From Mesorhizobium norvegicum (GTDB lineage Bacteria > Pseudomonadota > Alphaproteobacteria > Rhizobiales > Rhizobiaceae), in contig NZ_SMYZ01000088.1 of the NCBI RefSeq assembly GCF_004919685.1, forward strand, positions 1 through 64,000: a DNA stretch of 64,000 bases. The letters are read 5' to 3'. This document shows positions 8,377 to 17,531 of the stretch, one piece after another (position 1 is the first letter of the stretch; every line of letters starts with the position of its first letter). Both the position numbers and the translations under genes were made by a program. The notes below the pieces were generated by a model. That model saw only the letters and a program-made list of their open reading frames with translations, did no database searches and had not been told where the DNA came from.

Positions 8377-8790
8377 TCAGATGTGTTTGGGGGGTCTGAT
8401 CAGGGTGGAATATGCACCGAGCGGCAGCACAGTGGCCACGATCACTGCGAAGCAGCGGCTTACCGTGCGGTTGATACCGGGGCAGTCCACGGGTACAGCA
8501 TGTGCCGGCGCGCAATGGACCTCGCAGTCGTCATTCGCCGATTTTTCGCCATCAGGATGTTTCTCATCCACATCGCTTTCATCAGCGATGTTGTGATCGC
8601 CAACATCGCTGCCACTATCGTGATGAGATTTCTCGACCTGAAGCGTCGCTCCGGAGTCGCTGTGAACACCTGCGGTGTTAGCGCTTGCGAAGAGGCCCGG
8701 CTGGAGAGAAGACATAACCAGAAACACGACAGCCAGCATCGCGCGGAGCGGCGCAATTCGTGCGATCGAGATTCGGCCAAGGCATTTCAT
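8377..8790 (-). CDS. CutF/DUF2946-like His/Cys-rich small exported protein (leader type)
   Basis: A 137-aa protein heading the operon of lipoprotein, TolC, multicopper oxidase, cupredoxin and CusF. It has a signal anchor (LRAMLAVVFLVMSSLQ), an acidic His-rich region (KSHHDSGSDVGDHN), a Cys/His cluster (DCEVHCAPAHAVPVDC, then another Cys at 113) and a C-terminus ending LPLGAYSTLIRPPKHI. The order signal, metal-type cluster, short hydrophobic segment and terminal Pro-Pro motif matches the leader protein at 3304-3672. AAGGG precedes the ATG. The sequence itself is not similar enough to call by eye to a named family, so this rests on architecture and position. Confidence 0.65.
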   Translation of the reverse strand: MKCLGRISIARIAPLRAMLAVVFLVMSSLQPGLFASANTAGVHSDSGATLQVEKSHHDSGSDVGDHNIADESDVDEKHPDGEKSANDDCEVHCAPAHAVPVDCPGINRTVSRCFAVIVATVLPLGAYSTLIRPPKHI

Positions 8791-9264
8791 GGGAGCCCTT
8801 GGGACAATTGTTCGCTTGGTTTGTCAAGACCAATTGCCGTCAATTTGTTGCAGTGCAACCAGACATAGCCGCGAATAGCCAACTCCGAAGGCGCTCATGT
8901 GCTTGACATGAGAATGCGCCGACGCGTCGCATCAGTCCGATGTGGTCACAGGCTCGTTTGCCAATAAAAAGGTCGAACTGTGAGAGTCCGGCCAACTGTG
9001 ACGGTTGGAACCTCCAGTGGGGAACGCGCCGGAACGAATGGGAGGAGATATCCGACACGCTGCACATATGAGTCACACCGATGATGTTTCAATGACGTAA
9101 TTGTGGGCCACGACGGAGATGCTGCCCTCCGACGAGGATGACGACGTCGTGCAGCGGTGAGCCCACCTTACCCGTCTCTTTCGCCTCGGACCGGCATCTC
9201 ATCCGCGAGATCATGCAGGGCAAGGCGCGGGCCAACGTAAGAGCCCGGGTCAGTGGCCTGTCGG
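8791..9264. other. Intergenic region, no gene supported
   Basis: About 470 bases upstream of the second copper block. It should contain that block's promoter, but no convincing CueR/MerR palindrome was recognised. Short open frames here have no start signal or family resemblance. Confidence 0.4.
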
Positions 9265-10263
9265 TCATTTGGCACCTTCCTCCATTTTGATGTCTGTGCT
9301 GGCGGTGCACATGCGGACGAGGTCACCCAAATGCGCCCTCCATTCCGCAGTCTGATCGTTGTTGTTATAGAGCCGATCAAGTGAGGCCTCGCCCTCCAGC
9401 GTATCGAGCATGCAGCCACAATAGCTGGAGCAGAATTTGCTGCCGCGCGACTGTTCGCACGATAGCTGGCAGGTTTTCAGGAAGTTGACCTGTGGGGTTT
9501 CAACCTTGGCCGGCATCACTTGCGAAAACAGCCAGACACAGCCGATCAGCAGCGGCTGGTGGATCAGATAGAAGGTCAGGCTGTGGCGGCTGACGAAGAC
9601 CAGCGGGTTGGCCCAGCGGCCGGGTGCGAGGCTTGCCAGGCGCGCCCGTACGCCGGAAGTGGAGGCAAACTTCGCGGTGGCGATCCCCGACAGCACCGCG
9701 CCGAACCACGGGAACAGCGGAACGTAGTCGTTGGAACGCGGATTGATGGCGGAAAGGCCGACCCACCATAGCCAGGGACGGTCGAAAGCCTCGAAGCGCA
9801 GATAGACGGGCGCCGCGACGACAAGCGCGGCAACGGCAAGCGTCAGCAGCGCCGGAAGGCGTAGGAAGGCGAGACCCAGCAGGCTGGCGAGCGCGATCTC
9901 ATGCAGTATGCCAAAGAAGATGAAGCCGTCCGGCATGGCGATGCGGGTGACGACCGAGATGGCGATCGCGGCTCCGGCAACCATGGCGAAACGCTTCCAG
10001 AAGCCGCTCCAGCGGATCTGCCTGCCATGGGCGAGGTACAGGCTGACGCCGACCAGGAACAGGAAGGTCGAGGCGATGCAGCGCGCGTAGATCTTCCACC
10101 AGCCGAAGGCGGTCAGGCCCGGATCAGTGTAGCCGAAGAATTCCAGATCCCAGGTGAAATGGTAGCTCGCCATGGCGATGAACGCGATGCCGCGCAGGAC
10201 GTCGATGGCGACGATTCGCTTCGATTGATCTCGAACGGATGCGGTCGGCGTAAGGATGCTCAT
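9265..10263 (-). CDS. DUF1624 / heparan-alpha-glucosaminide acetyltransferase-like membrane protein
   Basis: A 332-aa polytopic membrane protein. The N-terminus RIVAIDVLRGIAFIAMASYH is the DUF1624 signature (acyltransferase-3 superfamily), followed by about eight hydrophobic segments and a late FYLIHQPLLIGCVWLF helix. The C-terminal 70 residues form a soluble Cys-rich tail (TCQLSCEQS, FCSSYCGCML, MCTAS), which may bind metal or form disulfides. Proteins of this family are thought to transfer acyl groups across the membrane; no substrate can be assigned. It is a single gene with a weak ribosome site. Confidence 0.85.
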   Translation of the reverse strand: MSILTPTASVRDQSKRIVAIDVLRGIAFIAMASYHFTWDLEFFGYTDPGLTAFGWWKIYARCIASTFLFLVGVSLYLAHGRQIRWSGFWKRFAMVAGAAIAISVVTRIAMPDGFIFFGILHEIALASLLGLAFLRLPALLTLAVAALVVAAPVYLRFEAFDRPWLWWVGLSAINPRSNDYVPLFPWFGAVLSGIATAKFASTSGVRARLASLAPGRWANPLVFVSRHSLTFYLIHQPLLIGCVWLFSQVMPAKVETPQVNFLKTCQLSCEQSRGSKFCSSYCGCMLDTLEGEASLDRLYNNNDQTAEWRAHLGDLVRMCTASTDIKMEEGAK

Positions 10264-10544
10264 GGTCTCGCGATCTGGTTCAGCTCGGCCAGGACGACTA
10301 TCACGGGTGCGCCGGGTGAAAGAAGCTGGCCACGCGTGGAATCAGTAGCGGTTGCGCCGTTGCATCCTGCATCAGACCTTCCGTGTGTGAGCTTACATCA
10401 CATCGAGGCCATTTGGCTCAGCACGATGTATCGCCGCCTCAGGCAGTCAACCGATCTAGCGGAGGAAACGAACCCCAATCAATGTCGACCGAACCCAGCT
10501 ACCGACGCTCTTCGCGGGGCTCAGGCTTCTGCCCAGACAGAAGA

Positions 10545-10757
10545 TCAGCCTGCTTTGCTGAGACTGCCAGCAGAAGATTTACCGGTACGGCGATCCTGCT
10601 CGACCTCATAGTTGATCTTCTGGCCATCAACCAGGGTTGAGAGGCCCGCGCGTTCGACTGCGGAAATATGAACGAACACATCTTGACCGCCGTTGTCGGG
10701 CTGAATGAATCCAAAGCCCTTGGTGCTGTTGAACCACTTCACGGTGCCAGTAGCCAT
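10545..10757 (-). CDS. CspA-family cold-shock protein
   Basis: A 70-aa single cold-shock domain, an RNA/ssDNA chaperone in the cytoplasm. MATGTVKWFNSTKGFGFIQP carries RNP1 (KGFGFI) and VFVHIS is RNP2; the standard length fits. AAGGG precedes the ATG at 10757, and the longer in-frame extension upstream is non-coding. Such copies in accessory regions often respond to stress or growth phase. It stands alone, with no sign of an operon. Confidence 0.95.
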   Translation of the reverse strand: MATGTVKWFNSTKGFGFIQPDNGGQDVFVHISAVERAGLSTLVDGQKINYEVEQDRRTGKSSAGSLSKAG

Positions 10758-10943
10758 ATGCGTATCCCTTGTAAGCCAGACCGGTTGTGTCGAGATTGAG
10801 ATAGAGGCAGAAACGCGAAAAATTGCAAGCAAGGGATCCTGCAGCCAAGAACCACAGCGATGGGGGGTGTCTCGATGGCCGCCAAGGTGTCCGCAGTTAT
10901 CTTTCCCTACTAGACGACCCTTCCTTGGAAATCGAACGTCGAT

Positions 10944-11522
10944 TTATTCGAGCGTATACGACGGGAGGTTGGCCTCATGCTGATCCTGCGCCTTTTCTGA
11001 ATTCTCGACAATCTGTTTGGCAGCGCGATTTAGTGACCGCTCCAGAGCTGTACATGCTCCCGGGGCCGTGGCGCCGTGGGTCAACTTGCTAACCTGATTA
11101 GCTGCCTCCAGGGCAATCGTTTTGTGGCCATCCTCATGGGCCTTCAGCTCCTGAAAGTAATTGTTCCAGGCCGTGCGCGTGGCTGGATCGGCGCGCGCAT
11201 CGTCTACCCAGGTCGGAAGTAGAATTCTGAGCTTGAGTACGATTTCATCCGACGTGACCCGGCAGGAATTTCCGGTCGCCGCAAACCTGAAATTCCAATC
11301 CCAGTGATCTGCGACCTCGCCTTCAATAATACCGTCTCCGTCCCTCTTGGCCACACGGTGCAGGTCGTCATGGATCGCTTGCCGGCTAAGGCCTCGCAAT
11401 TGATAGGACGAATAGGTGACGTCGAGTTTTACGTCAGATCGCGCCTCCCCTGCACTAAGCGTAAAGACGAGGCCGCAGAGAACCGCAACGTATCTGCTCA
11501 TACTCGAGAACTGGGGTATCAT
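10944..11522 (-). CDS. DUF922 secreted Zn-protease-like protein
   Basis: A 192-aa exported protein with signal peptide (SRYVAVLCGLVFTLSAGEARS) and the DUF922 domain: YSSYQLRGLSRQAIHDDL near the start, then WNNYFQELKAHEDGHKTIA with a metalloprotease-type HExxH (HEDGH). A good AAGGAG lies before the ATG. The substrate is unknown; the family is predicted to be a zinc-dependent peptidase of the periplasm. The last 40 residues form an amphipathic helix with one Cys. Confidence 0.85.
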   Translation of the reverse strand: MIPQFSSMSRYVAVLCGLVFTLSAGEARSDVKLDVTYSSYQLRGLSRQAIHDDLHRVAKRDGDGIIEGEVADHWDWNFRFAATGNSCRVTSDEIVLKLRILLPTWVDDARADPATRTAWNNYFQELKAHEDGHKTIALEAANQVSKLTHGATAPGACTALERSLNRAAKQIVENSEKAQDQHEANLPSYTLE

Positions 11523-11767
11523 GTTGGCACTCCTTCAATCGCGTCGGTCTGCTTATAAACAAACAGTTGGAATGTATTACGGCCGCTGCTGCAGCCGTGA
11601 TAAGGGTTACGATCGCCGATTGACGGCATCACAAGGGTTGTGAAGCCCTGCAGCACTGGCCATAGCCCCATCCTACACTGCTTGACCGAATTTGGAGCAC
11701 CGATCAGGAAAGATCGCGGCCGTCACAACGATGATGCGCAATGGTGGGCTTCCCGATCTCTGCATCC

Positions 11768-13051
11768 TTAGATCACTAGCACCGGGGCAAACCCGCCGCC
11801 GGGTGTCCGGAAATTGGTCGTCTGGCCCTGGTACAAGCGCGCGGCAGCGAGCAGGATCCGTCCATCGTACGTATAAAGCCGCACGTCCATCTTGCGCGGC
11901 GTGGGCGCACCATCGATCTCGATCATACGCTGTCCGGGTGAGGCAAACGCCTGGGCCACATAGCCGCCACGGGCGATCTCGGCCCACACCCCTTTCGTCA
12001 CCTTGTCGCCCCGGTAGACCGCCTTGCTGCCGTGCCCTGAGTGCGGCTTGAAGAACATCCCCTTACGGGATTGCCATGCGGCATCCGAATTGTCGGGCGT
12101 GACCAGCGTGGTCTGCGGGACGCCTGCAAGCCGCGAGCGCATCTCTGGAGAAAGGCCGAATGCTTCGAGCGCCGCCGGATCGGACAACAATGTCAGATTG
12201 CGCTTGCTTGCAAAAAGCGCATGGTTGTGCGGATTGGGCGTGACCACCACGGCACCGTCCTGGTAGGCAGCCCTCAGTGACGCATGCTCCGGGCGATCAA
12301 GCGCGAAATCGACCAAGCGGTTGTAAACAAGGTCAATCTCCTGTCCGTCGAGCCGAAGCTTGCCGCCATCATATTTCAGGTCGCTCGCATCGCCGGTCGT
12401 CGCCTCGAACCCGTGCTTCAGCAACAACTGCCGGGCAAGCACGAATTCAGGATAGAGATACTGCTCCTCGGGCCGATCATCGACGATCGCGATCCTTCGC
12501 GGCGAACCGGCTCCGCGCTGGCGGCGCCATTCGTCCGCGAACATCGCAACGACGCTGGTTTCGAAGTGATCGTCCCTGGCGCCGATCAACGCCCGGTCGA
12601 CTTCGGAGCAGCACGCCTTCTGTGCTCTGGCCAGCAACGCATTGAGGAAAGCGCCGCCCGCGTTGGTGTTCACCTCGATCAGCTTGGGACCGTCGTCGTC
12701 GAGGTGAAAATCGTAGCCCATCATGGCGCCGGCGGGTCCAAAATCCCGTTGCGCGATTTCAGGAGCCCAGGAGAGGACGGCATCGCGGTAACCTTGCAGC
12801 CTGGCTGTCGCCTCGACGGCAACCACAACACCTTGCATCTCATCGAGGGCGGACGCAGCGAGGAAGACCGTAACATTCGAAAACAGATGCGGCCGCGACG
12901 CCATGAAGGTTTCGGAGAATCCAGAGTCGCCGGCCTCATGGTTCAGCGCCGCCCAAAGTGCTGTCCGGTCTAGTGTGATGCAGAAGCATTTGCGGTTTAG
13001 TCGTGCCGACAGGGACGTGTTGGCTTCCGCTGCGCCGGGGACTGTGAGCAT
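11768..13051 (-). CDS. ATP-grasp-like protein linked to phosphoketolase pathway genes
   Basis: A 427-aa protein. Two segments look like ATP-grasp parts: LIEVNTNAGGAFLN (a carboxylate/metal-binding Asn-Thr-Asn) and a C-terminal MDVRLYTYDGRILLAAARLY with GMFFKPHSGHGSK as the nucleotide-binding Lys region. It resembles glutathionylspermidine-synthase-like or circularly arranged ATP-grasp ligases, but the product is not known. Its ATG lies one base after the acetate kinase stop, so it is translationally coupled to ackA. Several Cys near residues 21-23 and 151-152. The function in carbon metabolism is unassigned. Confidence 0.7.
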   Translation of the reverse strand: MLTVPGAAEANTSLSARLNRKCFCITLDRTALWAALNHEAGDSGFSETFMASRPHLFSNVTVFLAASALDEMQGVVVAVEATARLQGYRDAVLSWAPEIAQRDFGPAGAMMGYDFHLDDDGPKLIEVNTNAGGAFLNALLARAQKACCSEVDRALIGARDDHFETSVVAMFADEWRRQRGAGSPRRIAIVDDRPEEQYLYPEFVLARQLLLKHGFEATTGDASDLKYDGGKLRLDGQEIDLVYNRLVDFALDRPEHASLRAAYQDGAVVVTPNPHNHALFASKRNLTLLSDPAALEAFGLSPEMRSRLAGVPQTTLVTPDNSDAAWQSRKGMFFKPHSGHGSKAVYRGDKVTKGVWAEIARGGYVAQAFASPGQRMIEIDGAPTPRKMDVRLYTYDGRILLAAARLYQGQTTNFRTPGGGFAPVLVI

Positions 13052-13052
13052 G

Positions 13053-14273
13053 TCAGCGTCTCCTCGCCGATGGCAGCATAGAGCGGGGTCTTGCCCTTGT
13101 CGACGAGGACGACGCGAGCAATTGGCTGCCGACGGCTCTCTCCTCATCCGTGCGAATGACAAGCACGTCGACGCCGGAACTGGCGAGGCTGATCATTTCC
13201 TCGCCTTTTAGGTTCCGGTCATGGTCGATGCTGACGGCGAGCCAGCGGGCCGCGGCACCGATCCTCTCCCGGATCGACGGAGCGTTTTCGCCGATACCGG
13301 CAGTGAACACCAGTGTATCCAGCCCTCCCAGAGCAGCAGCCAGAGACCCGATCTCGCGCCCAACGCGATAGATGAAAAGATCGACGGCTTGGGCGGCAGC
13401 AGGATCGCCAGAGCCGATCAGCGTCTGCATGTCCCCGGATATTCCCGACACCCCTAGCAGGCCTGATTGCTCGTAGAGAAGGACGCCCAATTCGTCGGTC
13501 GAAAGCTTCTTGTCCTGTAGAAGGTGGAGGACGATCCCCGGATCGAGCGCACCGCAACGCGTGCTCATGACAAGGCCGTCGAGCGTTGAAAACCCCATCG
13601 TCGTGGCGACGCTTATTCCAGCGTTCATGGCACACAGGCTCGCACCGCTGCCGAGATGGGCGACGATCGCCCGGCCGCCGGCGCCGGCGCCGTAGCGGTC
13701 ACGCAGCTTCGAAACAATGTGGCTATAGGACAGTCCGTGAAAGCCATAGGAGACGAGGCCCGCCTCGGTCATCGCGCGCGGAAGGCCATAGATCTTGGCG
13801 AGTTCCGGCCGGGCAGAATGAAACGCGGTGTCGAAGCATCCAACCTGAATCGCCTGTGGCAGGAGGTCGGCTGCCAGTGCGACAATCTCGAGATTGATCC
13901 GCTGATGGATCGGAGCCAGCGGTTCGAGCAGGCGCAGCGCCTCGATCGCGCGCGCGTCAAGCCGCGTGGCTTCCGTAAAATCACGACCGCCATGAACGAT
14001 CCTGTGCCCTACCCTGCCGATGCGGTTCAGAAGATCGCGATCGGCGAGCACAGAGGCAACCGCCGCAAATGCCTCCCCGATATCGATTGGTCCGCCGCCC
14101 AGGCTCCTGTCTATTTCAAGCCATCCCGCCGCGGCCTCCACACGCAGCCGCGGATGCTGCCCGAGGGAGGCGACATTGCCGCGCAGCAGCGGGGGAAGTT
14201 CGTCGCATCCCTCAAAGACGGCGAACTTCAGGCTCGAGGAACCGCCGTTCAGAACGAGGATGGCGTCAGTCAT
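13053..14273 (-). CDS. ackA: Acetate kinase
   Basis: A 406-aa cytoplasmic kinase that converts acetyl phosphate and ADP to acetate and ATP. It has the N-terminal phosphate-binding ILVLNGGSSSLKF, GRVGHRIVHGG, CFDTAFH, YGFHGLSYSHI, the second ATPase motif IVAHLGSGASLCAM and FTAGIGENAP. The start at 14273 is set by alignment to the family N-terminus. It lies 50 nt downstream of phosphoketolase, so the pair would turn pentose or fructose phosphates into acetate with ATP gain. The C-terminal tail is Ser/Arg-rich (SSSSTRARPRSM) and longer than usual. Confidence 0.95.
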   Translation of the reverse strand: MTDAILVLNGGSSSLKFAVFEGCDELPPLLRGNVASLGQHPRLRVEAAAGWLEIDRSLGGGPIDIGEAFAAVASVLADRDLLNRIGRVGHRIVHGGRDFTEATRLDARAIEALRLLEPLAPIHQRINLEIVALAADLLPQAIQVGCFDTAFHSARPELAKIYGLPRAMTEAGLVSYGFHGLSYSHIVSKLRDRYGAGAGGRAIVAHLGSGASLCAMNAGISVATTMGFSTLDGLVMSTRCGALDPGIVLHLLQDKKLSTDELGVLLYEQSGLLGVSGISGDMQTLIGSGDPAAAQAVDLFIYRVGREIGSLAAALGGLDTLVFTAGIGENAPSIRERIGAAARWLAVSIDHDRNLKGEEMISLASSGVDVLVIRTDEERAVGSQLLASSSSTRARPRSMLPSARRR

Positions 14274-14323
14274 AGGGGCGTCCGATATGCTGTCGCGGCG
14301 ATTTCCGGAATAAGGGCATCGGC

Positions 14324-16747
14324 TCAACCTGAACGAGTCGTCGCCGCATCTGGATCCTGCCCCCACTTCCAGTCGAGTATTTCCGGCATGTCCTGGCCAT
14401 GGGCGCGTATATAGGCTCGATGGTCAAGCAGCTTGCTGTCCATCGCCTGCTTCAACCCGACCCGTACGCTCTTGAGCTCCGGAACCCGATCAAGCACGCT
14501 TTGGACGAGGTGGAACCGGTCGAGGCCGTTCAAAACCGTCATGTCGAAGGGCGTGGTGGTCGTGCCTTCCTCGTTAAAGCCTCGCACATGGATGTTGTCG
14601 TGGTTGGTCCGCCGATAGGTGAGGCGATGGACGGTCCAGGGATAGCCATGATAGGCGAAAATGACGGGTTTGCCGGTGGTGAACAGCGCGTCGAAATCTC
14701 GATCCGACAGGCCGTGCGGGTGATGCTCCTTCGGCTGAAGCGTCATCAGGTCCACGATGTTGACCACCCTGATCCTGAGCTCTGGAACATGGTGCCTGAG
14801 GATCTGGACAGCCGCCAGTGTTTCGAGCGTCGGAACATCGCCGGCGCATGCCATGACGACGTCCGGCTCGGCACCAGCATCCGTCGACGCCCAGTCCCAG
14901 ATGCCGACGCCCGCCCTGCAGTGAACGATCGCCTTGTCCATCGACAGCCACTGCCATGATGGCGGTTTGCCGGCGACGATGACGTTGATGCGGTTCCAGG
15001 TCTGCAACACATGGTCGGCCACGCAGAGCAAGGTGTTGGCATCCGGCGGCAGATAGACGCGCACGATGTCGGCCTTCTTGTTGAGGGCGACGTCGATAAA
15101 GCCGGGATCCTGATGGCTGAAGCCATTGTGTTCCTGATGCCAAACATGGCTCGACAACAGGTAGTTCAGCGAAGCAATGGGCCGACGCCATGGAATGTCG
15201 CGGCAGGCATCCAACCATTTCGCATGCTGGTTGAACATGGAATCGACGATGTGGATGAATGCCTCGTAGCAAGAGAACAGACCGTGCCGTCCCGTCAGCA
15301 GGTAGCCTTCGAGCCAGCCCTGGCAGGTATGCTCGGAAAGGATTTCCATGACCCGGCCGTCACGCCCGAGATGAACGTCCTCGGGCAGGATCTTCTCCAT
15401 CCAGGCACGCTCGGTGACTTCGAACACGTCTTGAAGCCGGTTCGAGGCGGTCTCGTCCGGGCCAACGATGCGGAAATTCTTCGCGGCCCGGTTCAACTCC
15501 ATTACGTCACGCAGGAAGGTGCCCATTACTCGCGTTGCCTCGGCCTTGACAGCGCCGGGTTGAGGGACGGCCACGGCATGGTCATTCAATCCGGGCATGT
15601 TGAGCGATTTGCGCAGCAGCCCGCCATTGGCATGCGGGTTGGCGCCCATGCGCCGCATGGTCTGGGGTGCAGTAGCGCGGATCGAGACCACCGGAGCACC
15701 CACGGCGTCGAACAGTTCCTCGGGTCGGTAGCTTTTCAACCACTCCTCGAGCAGCTTGAGATGTTCGGGATTTTCCGCAAGTCCCGACAACGGGACCTGA
15801 TGAGAGCGCCAGAAGCCCTCGGTCTTCAGCCCGTCGACCTCCTTCGGACCAGTCCAGCCCTTGGGGCTACGCAGCACGATCATCGGCCATTTTGGTCGCG
15901 ACGTCGTCGGCGCCGAACCAGCGCGCGCGGCGTGCTGGATGTCCCGGATGCGGTCGAGCGCATCGTCCAGAACGGCCGCCATTCGTTGATGCATCAGTGC
16001 CGGCTCGTGCCCCTCGACGAACAGCGGTTCATACCCGTAGCCGATAAACAGCGCCCGCAATTCATCTTCGGGAATGCGGCCCAGAATCGTCGGATTGGCG
16101 ATCTTGTAGCCGTTCAAATGCAGGATCGGTAGAACCGCGCCGTCGCGCGCCGGATTGAGGAATTTGTTGGAGTGCCACGCCGCAGCCAGTGGTCCGGTTT
16201 CGGCCTCGCCATCGCCGACAACGCAAGCGACGACAAGGTCTGGGTTGTCGAAGGCCGCGCCGTAGGCATTAGAAAGCGCGTAGCCCAGTTCGCCGCCCTC
16301 ATTGATCGAACCCGGCACGTCGGGCGCGGCATGGCTCGGGATTCCGCCTGGAAACGAGAACTGCCGGAACAGCTTTCGCATTCCCTGCTCATCCATTGTT
16401 ATATCCGGATTGATCTCGGTGTAGGTGCCCTCCAGGTAGGTGTTCGCCACCATTGCCGGGCCGCCGTGGCCGGGGCCGCAGACATAGATCACATCGGCAT
16501 CCCGAAGCCGGATCGCGCGATTGAGATGGGCGTAGATAAAGCTCAGGCCCGGCGAAGTTCCCCAGTGGCCGAGCAAGCGCGGCTTGACGTGCTCCAGCCG
16601 CAAGGGCTCGCGCAGCAGCGGATTGTCGAGCAGGTAGATCTGGCCGATCGTCAGATAGTTGGCGGCGCGCCAATAGGCATCAATATCGCGCAACTGGCTT
16701 TCGGACAGCCGCCCACCGGGGACTGCTACTCTCGCGTGCTCGGTCAT
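14324..16747 (-). CDS. xfp: Xylulose-5-phosphate/fructose-6-phosphate phosphoketolase
   Basis: An 807-aa thiamine-diphosphate enzyme that splits xylulose 5-phosphate (and/or fructose 6-phosphate) to acetyl phosphate plus a shorter sugar phosphate. Family signatures are EGGELGYALSNAYGAAFDNP with the TPP-binding GDGEAETGPLAA next to it, GHWGTSPGL, and QEHNGFSHQDPGF. Length is normal (about 800). It is followed by ackA and an ATP-grasp gene, and preceded by an SRPBCC gene 105 nt upstream. An FNR/FixK-like box at 17509-17522 may control the set under low oxygen. Confidence 0.97.
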   Translation of the reverse strand: MTEHARVAVPGGRLSESQLRDIDAYWRAANYLTIGQIYLLDNPLLREPLRLEHVKPRLLGHWGTSPGLSFIYAHLNRAIRLRDADVIYVCGPGHGGPAMVANTYLEGTYTEINPDITMDEQGMRKLFRQFSFPGGIPSHAAPDVPGSINEGGELGYALSNAYGAAFDNPDLVVACVVGDGEAETGPLAAAWHSNKFLNPARDGAVLPILHLNGYKIANPTILGRIPEDELRALFIGYGYEPLFVEGHEPALMHQRMAAVLDDALDRIRDIQHAARAGSAPTTSRPKWPMIVLRSPKGWTGPKEVDGLKTEGFWRSHQVPLSGLAENPEHLKLLEEWLKSYRPEELFDAVGAPVVSIRATAPQTMRRMGANPHANGGLLRKSLNMPGLNDHAVAVPQPGAVKAEATRVMGTFLRDVMELNRAAKNFRIVGPDETASNRLQDVFEVTERAWMEKILPEDVHLGRDGRVMEILSEHTCQGWLEGYLLTGRHGLFSCYEAFIHIVDSMFNQHAKWLDACRDIPWRRPIASLNYLLSSHVWHQEHNGFSHQDPGFIDVALNKKADIVRVYLPPDANTLLCVADHVLQTWNRINVIVAGKPPSWQWLSMDKAIVHCRAGVGIWDWASTDAGAEPDVVMACAGDVPTLETLAAVQILRHHVPELRIRVVNIVDLMTLQPKEHHPHGLSDRDFDALFTTGKPVIFAYHGYPWTVHRLTYRRTNHDNIHVRGFNEEGTTTTPFDMTVLNGLDRFHLVQSVLDRVPELKSVRVGLKQAMDSKLLDHRAYIRAHGQDMPEILDWKWGQDPDAATTRSG

Positions 16748-16852
16748 GTCAGCTCCGTTGCGTTGTTTGCAAATGCCGCCGGATGGCGACGCGCCTCTGC
16801 TTGTCGAGTCGTAGTGAATGGACACCAACGCATTCGCGCGCCATTCGGTCCG

Positions 16853-17389
16853 TCATTGTTCGGCTGACTTTCTAGATGCTTGAATGCTCGGGACTGCCCG
16901 CGCCCCGAGCTTCTCGAAATAACGGGCTGCGCCTTTCGCCATCTGACCCGTGCACCAACGTGCATAGGCATTCGCAAAGATCATGCCGAGCAATCGGGCT
17001 GGCGCCGTTTCCGGCAGGTCATAGTCGATGAAGACCCGAAGCCGGCAGGCTCCCGCCTCTGGGACGATCTTGAAGCCCATGCGATAACGGCCGATCACCC
17101 AGAGATTTGGGACCCCGATGGTTTCCCAGACCTTCAATCTGGGCGCCATCCGGATCGCAACCACTTGTTCCGCCGACAGCGCAACTCCGAGTATTTTTCC
17201 ACGGAATCCGAACTTGGAGCCGACCGAACGGGCTTCATGTGTATCGAACTCGTAATCCATCTTCGAACCGAGCATCATCCATGATGAGGCGCTCATGTGA
17301 GCCCCGAGATGTCTGTGGTCGTCGAGATAGGCAAACACGGTCTCGGCTGCGGATTCTATCCTGACGGTGGTCTCGGTGGAACGCGACAT
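16853..17389 (-). CDS. SRPBCC-family (START/Bet v1-like) protein
   Basis: A 178-aa helix-grip protein: TTVRIESAAETVFAYLDDHR at the N-terminus, a central beta region (FGFRGKILGVALSAEQVVAI) and a C-terminal helix (ANAYARWCTGQMAKGAARYF). SRPBCC proteins bind hydrophobic ligands or act as cyclases; no ligand can be assigned. ATG at 17389 is preferred; GAGGTGAG lies somewhat far upstream, and a GTG at 17407 is possible. It is the first gene after the FNR/FixK-like box and may share a transcript with phosphoketolase. Confidence 0.78.
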   Translation of the reverse strand: MSRSTETTVRIESAAETVFAYLDDHRHLGAHMSASSWMMLGSKMDYEFDTHEARSVGSKFGFRGKILGVALSAEQVVAIRMAPRLKVWETIGVPNLWVIGRYRMGFKIVPEAGACRLRVFIDYDLPETAPARLLGMIFANAYARWCTGQMAKGAARYFEKLGARAVPSIQASRKSAEQ

Positions 17390-17508
17390 TGCCAGCAATG
17401 ATCTCACCTCAGGGTTTCATCCCCGTGTCTCCAGGGAGAATTGGGTAAACATCCGATCAGTGTCGGATGAGAACCGCTGAACTGAGCGCTCTCTTGGGCG
17501 TGCCGGCA

Positions 17509-17522
17509 TTGATTTGCGTCAA
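17509..17522 (-). promoter_or_regulatory. FNR/FixK-like box upstream of SRPBCC-phosphoketolase set
   Basis: TTGATTTGCGTCAA matches the TTGAT-N4-ATCAA anaerobox at nine of ten positions. It lies 120 bases upstream of the SRPBCC start, leaving room for a promoter centred 41.5 bases downstream of it on the minus strand. On the plus strand it abuts the next gene's ribosome site, so control of the minus genes is more likely. Confidence 0.55.
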
Positions 17523-17531
17523 AGGGGCGCT

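Noticed and set aside
8840..9310. Two overlapping short minus frames between the copper block and DUF1624 gene
   Set aside because: No ribosome sites, no family resemblance, and Arg/Cys-rich composition typical of non-coding frames.
12284..12973. 229-codon plus-strand frame opposite the ATP-grasp-like gene
   Set aside because: Shadow frame; the minus gene has coupled start and conserved motifs.
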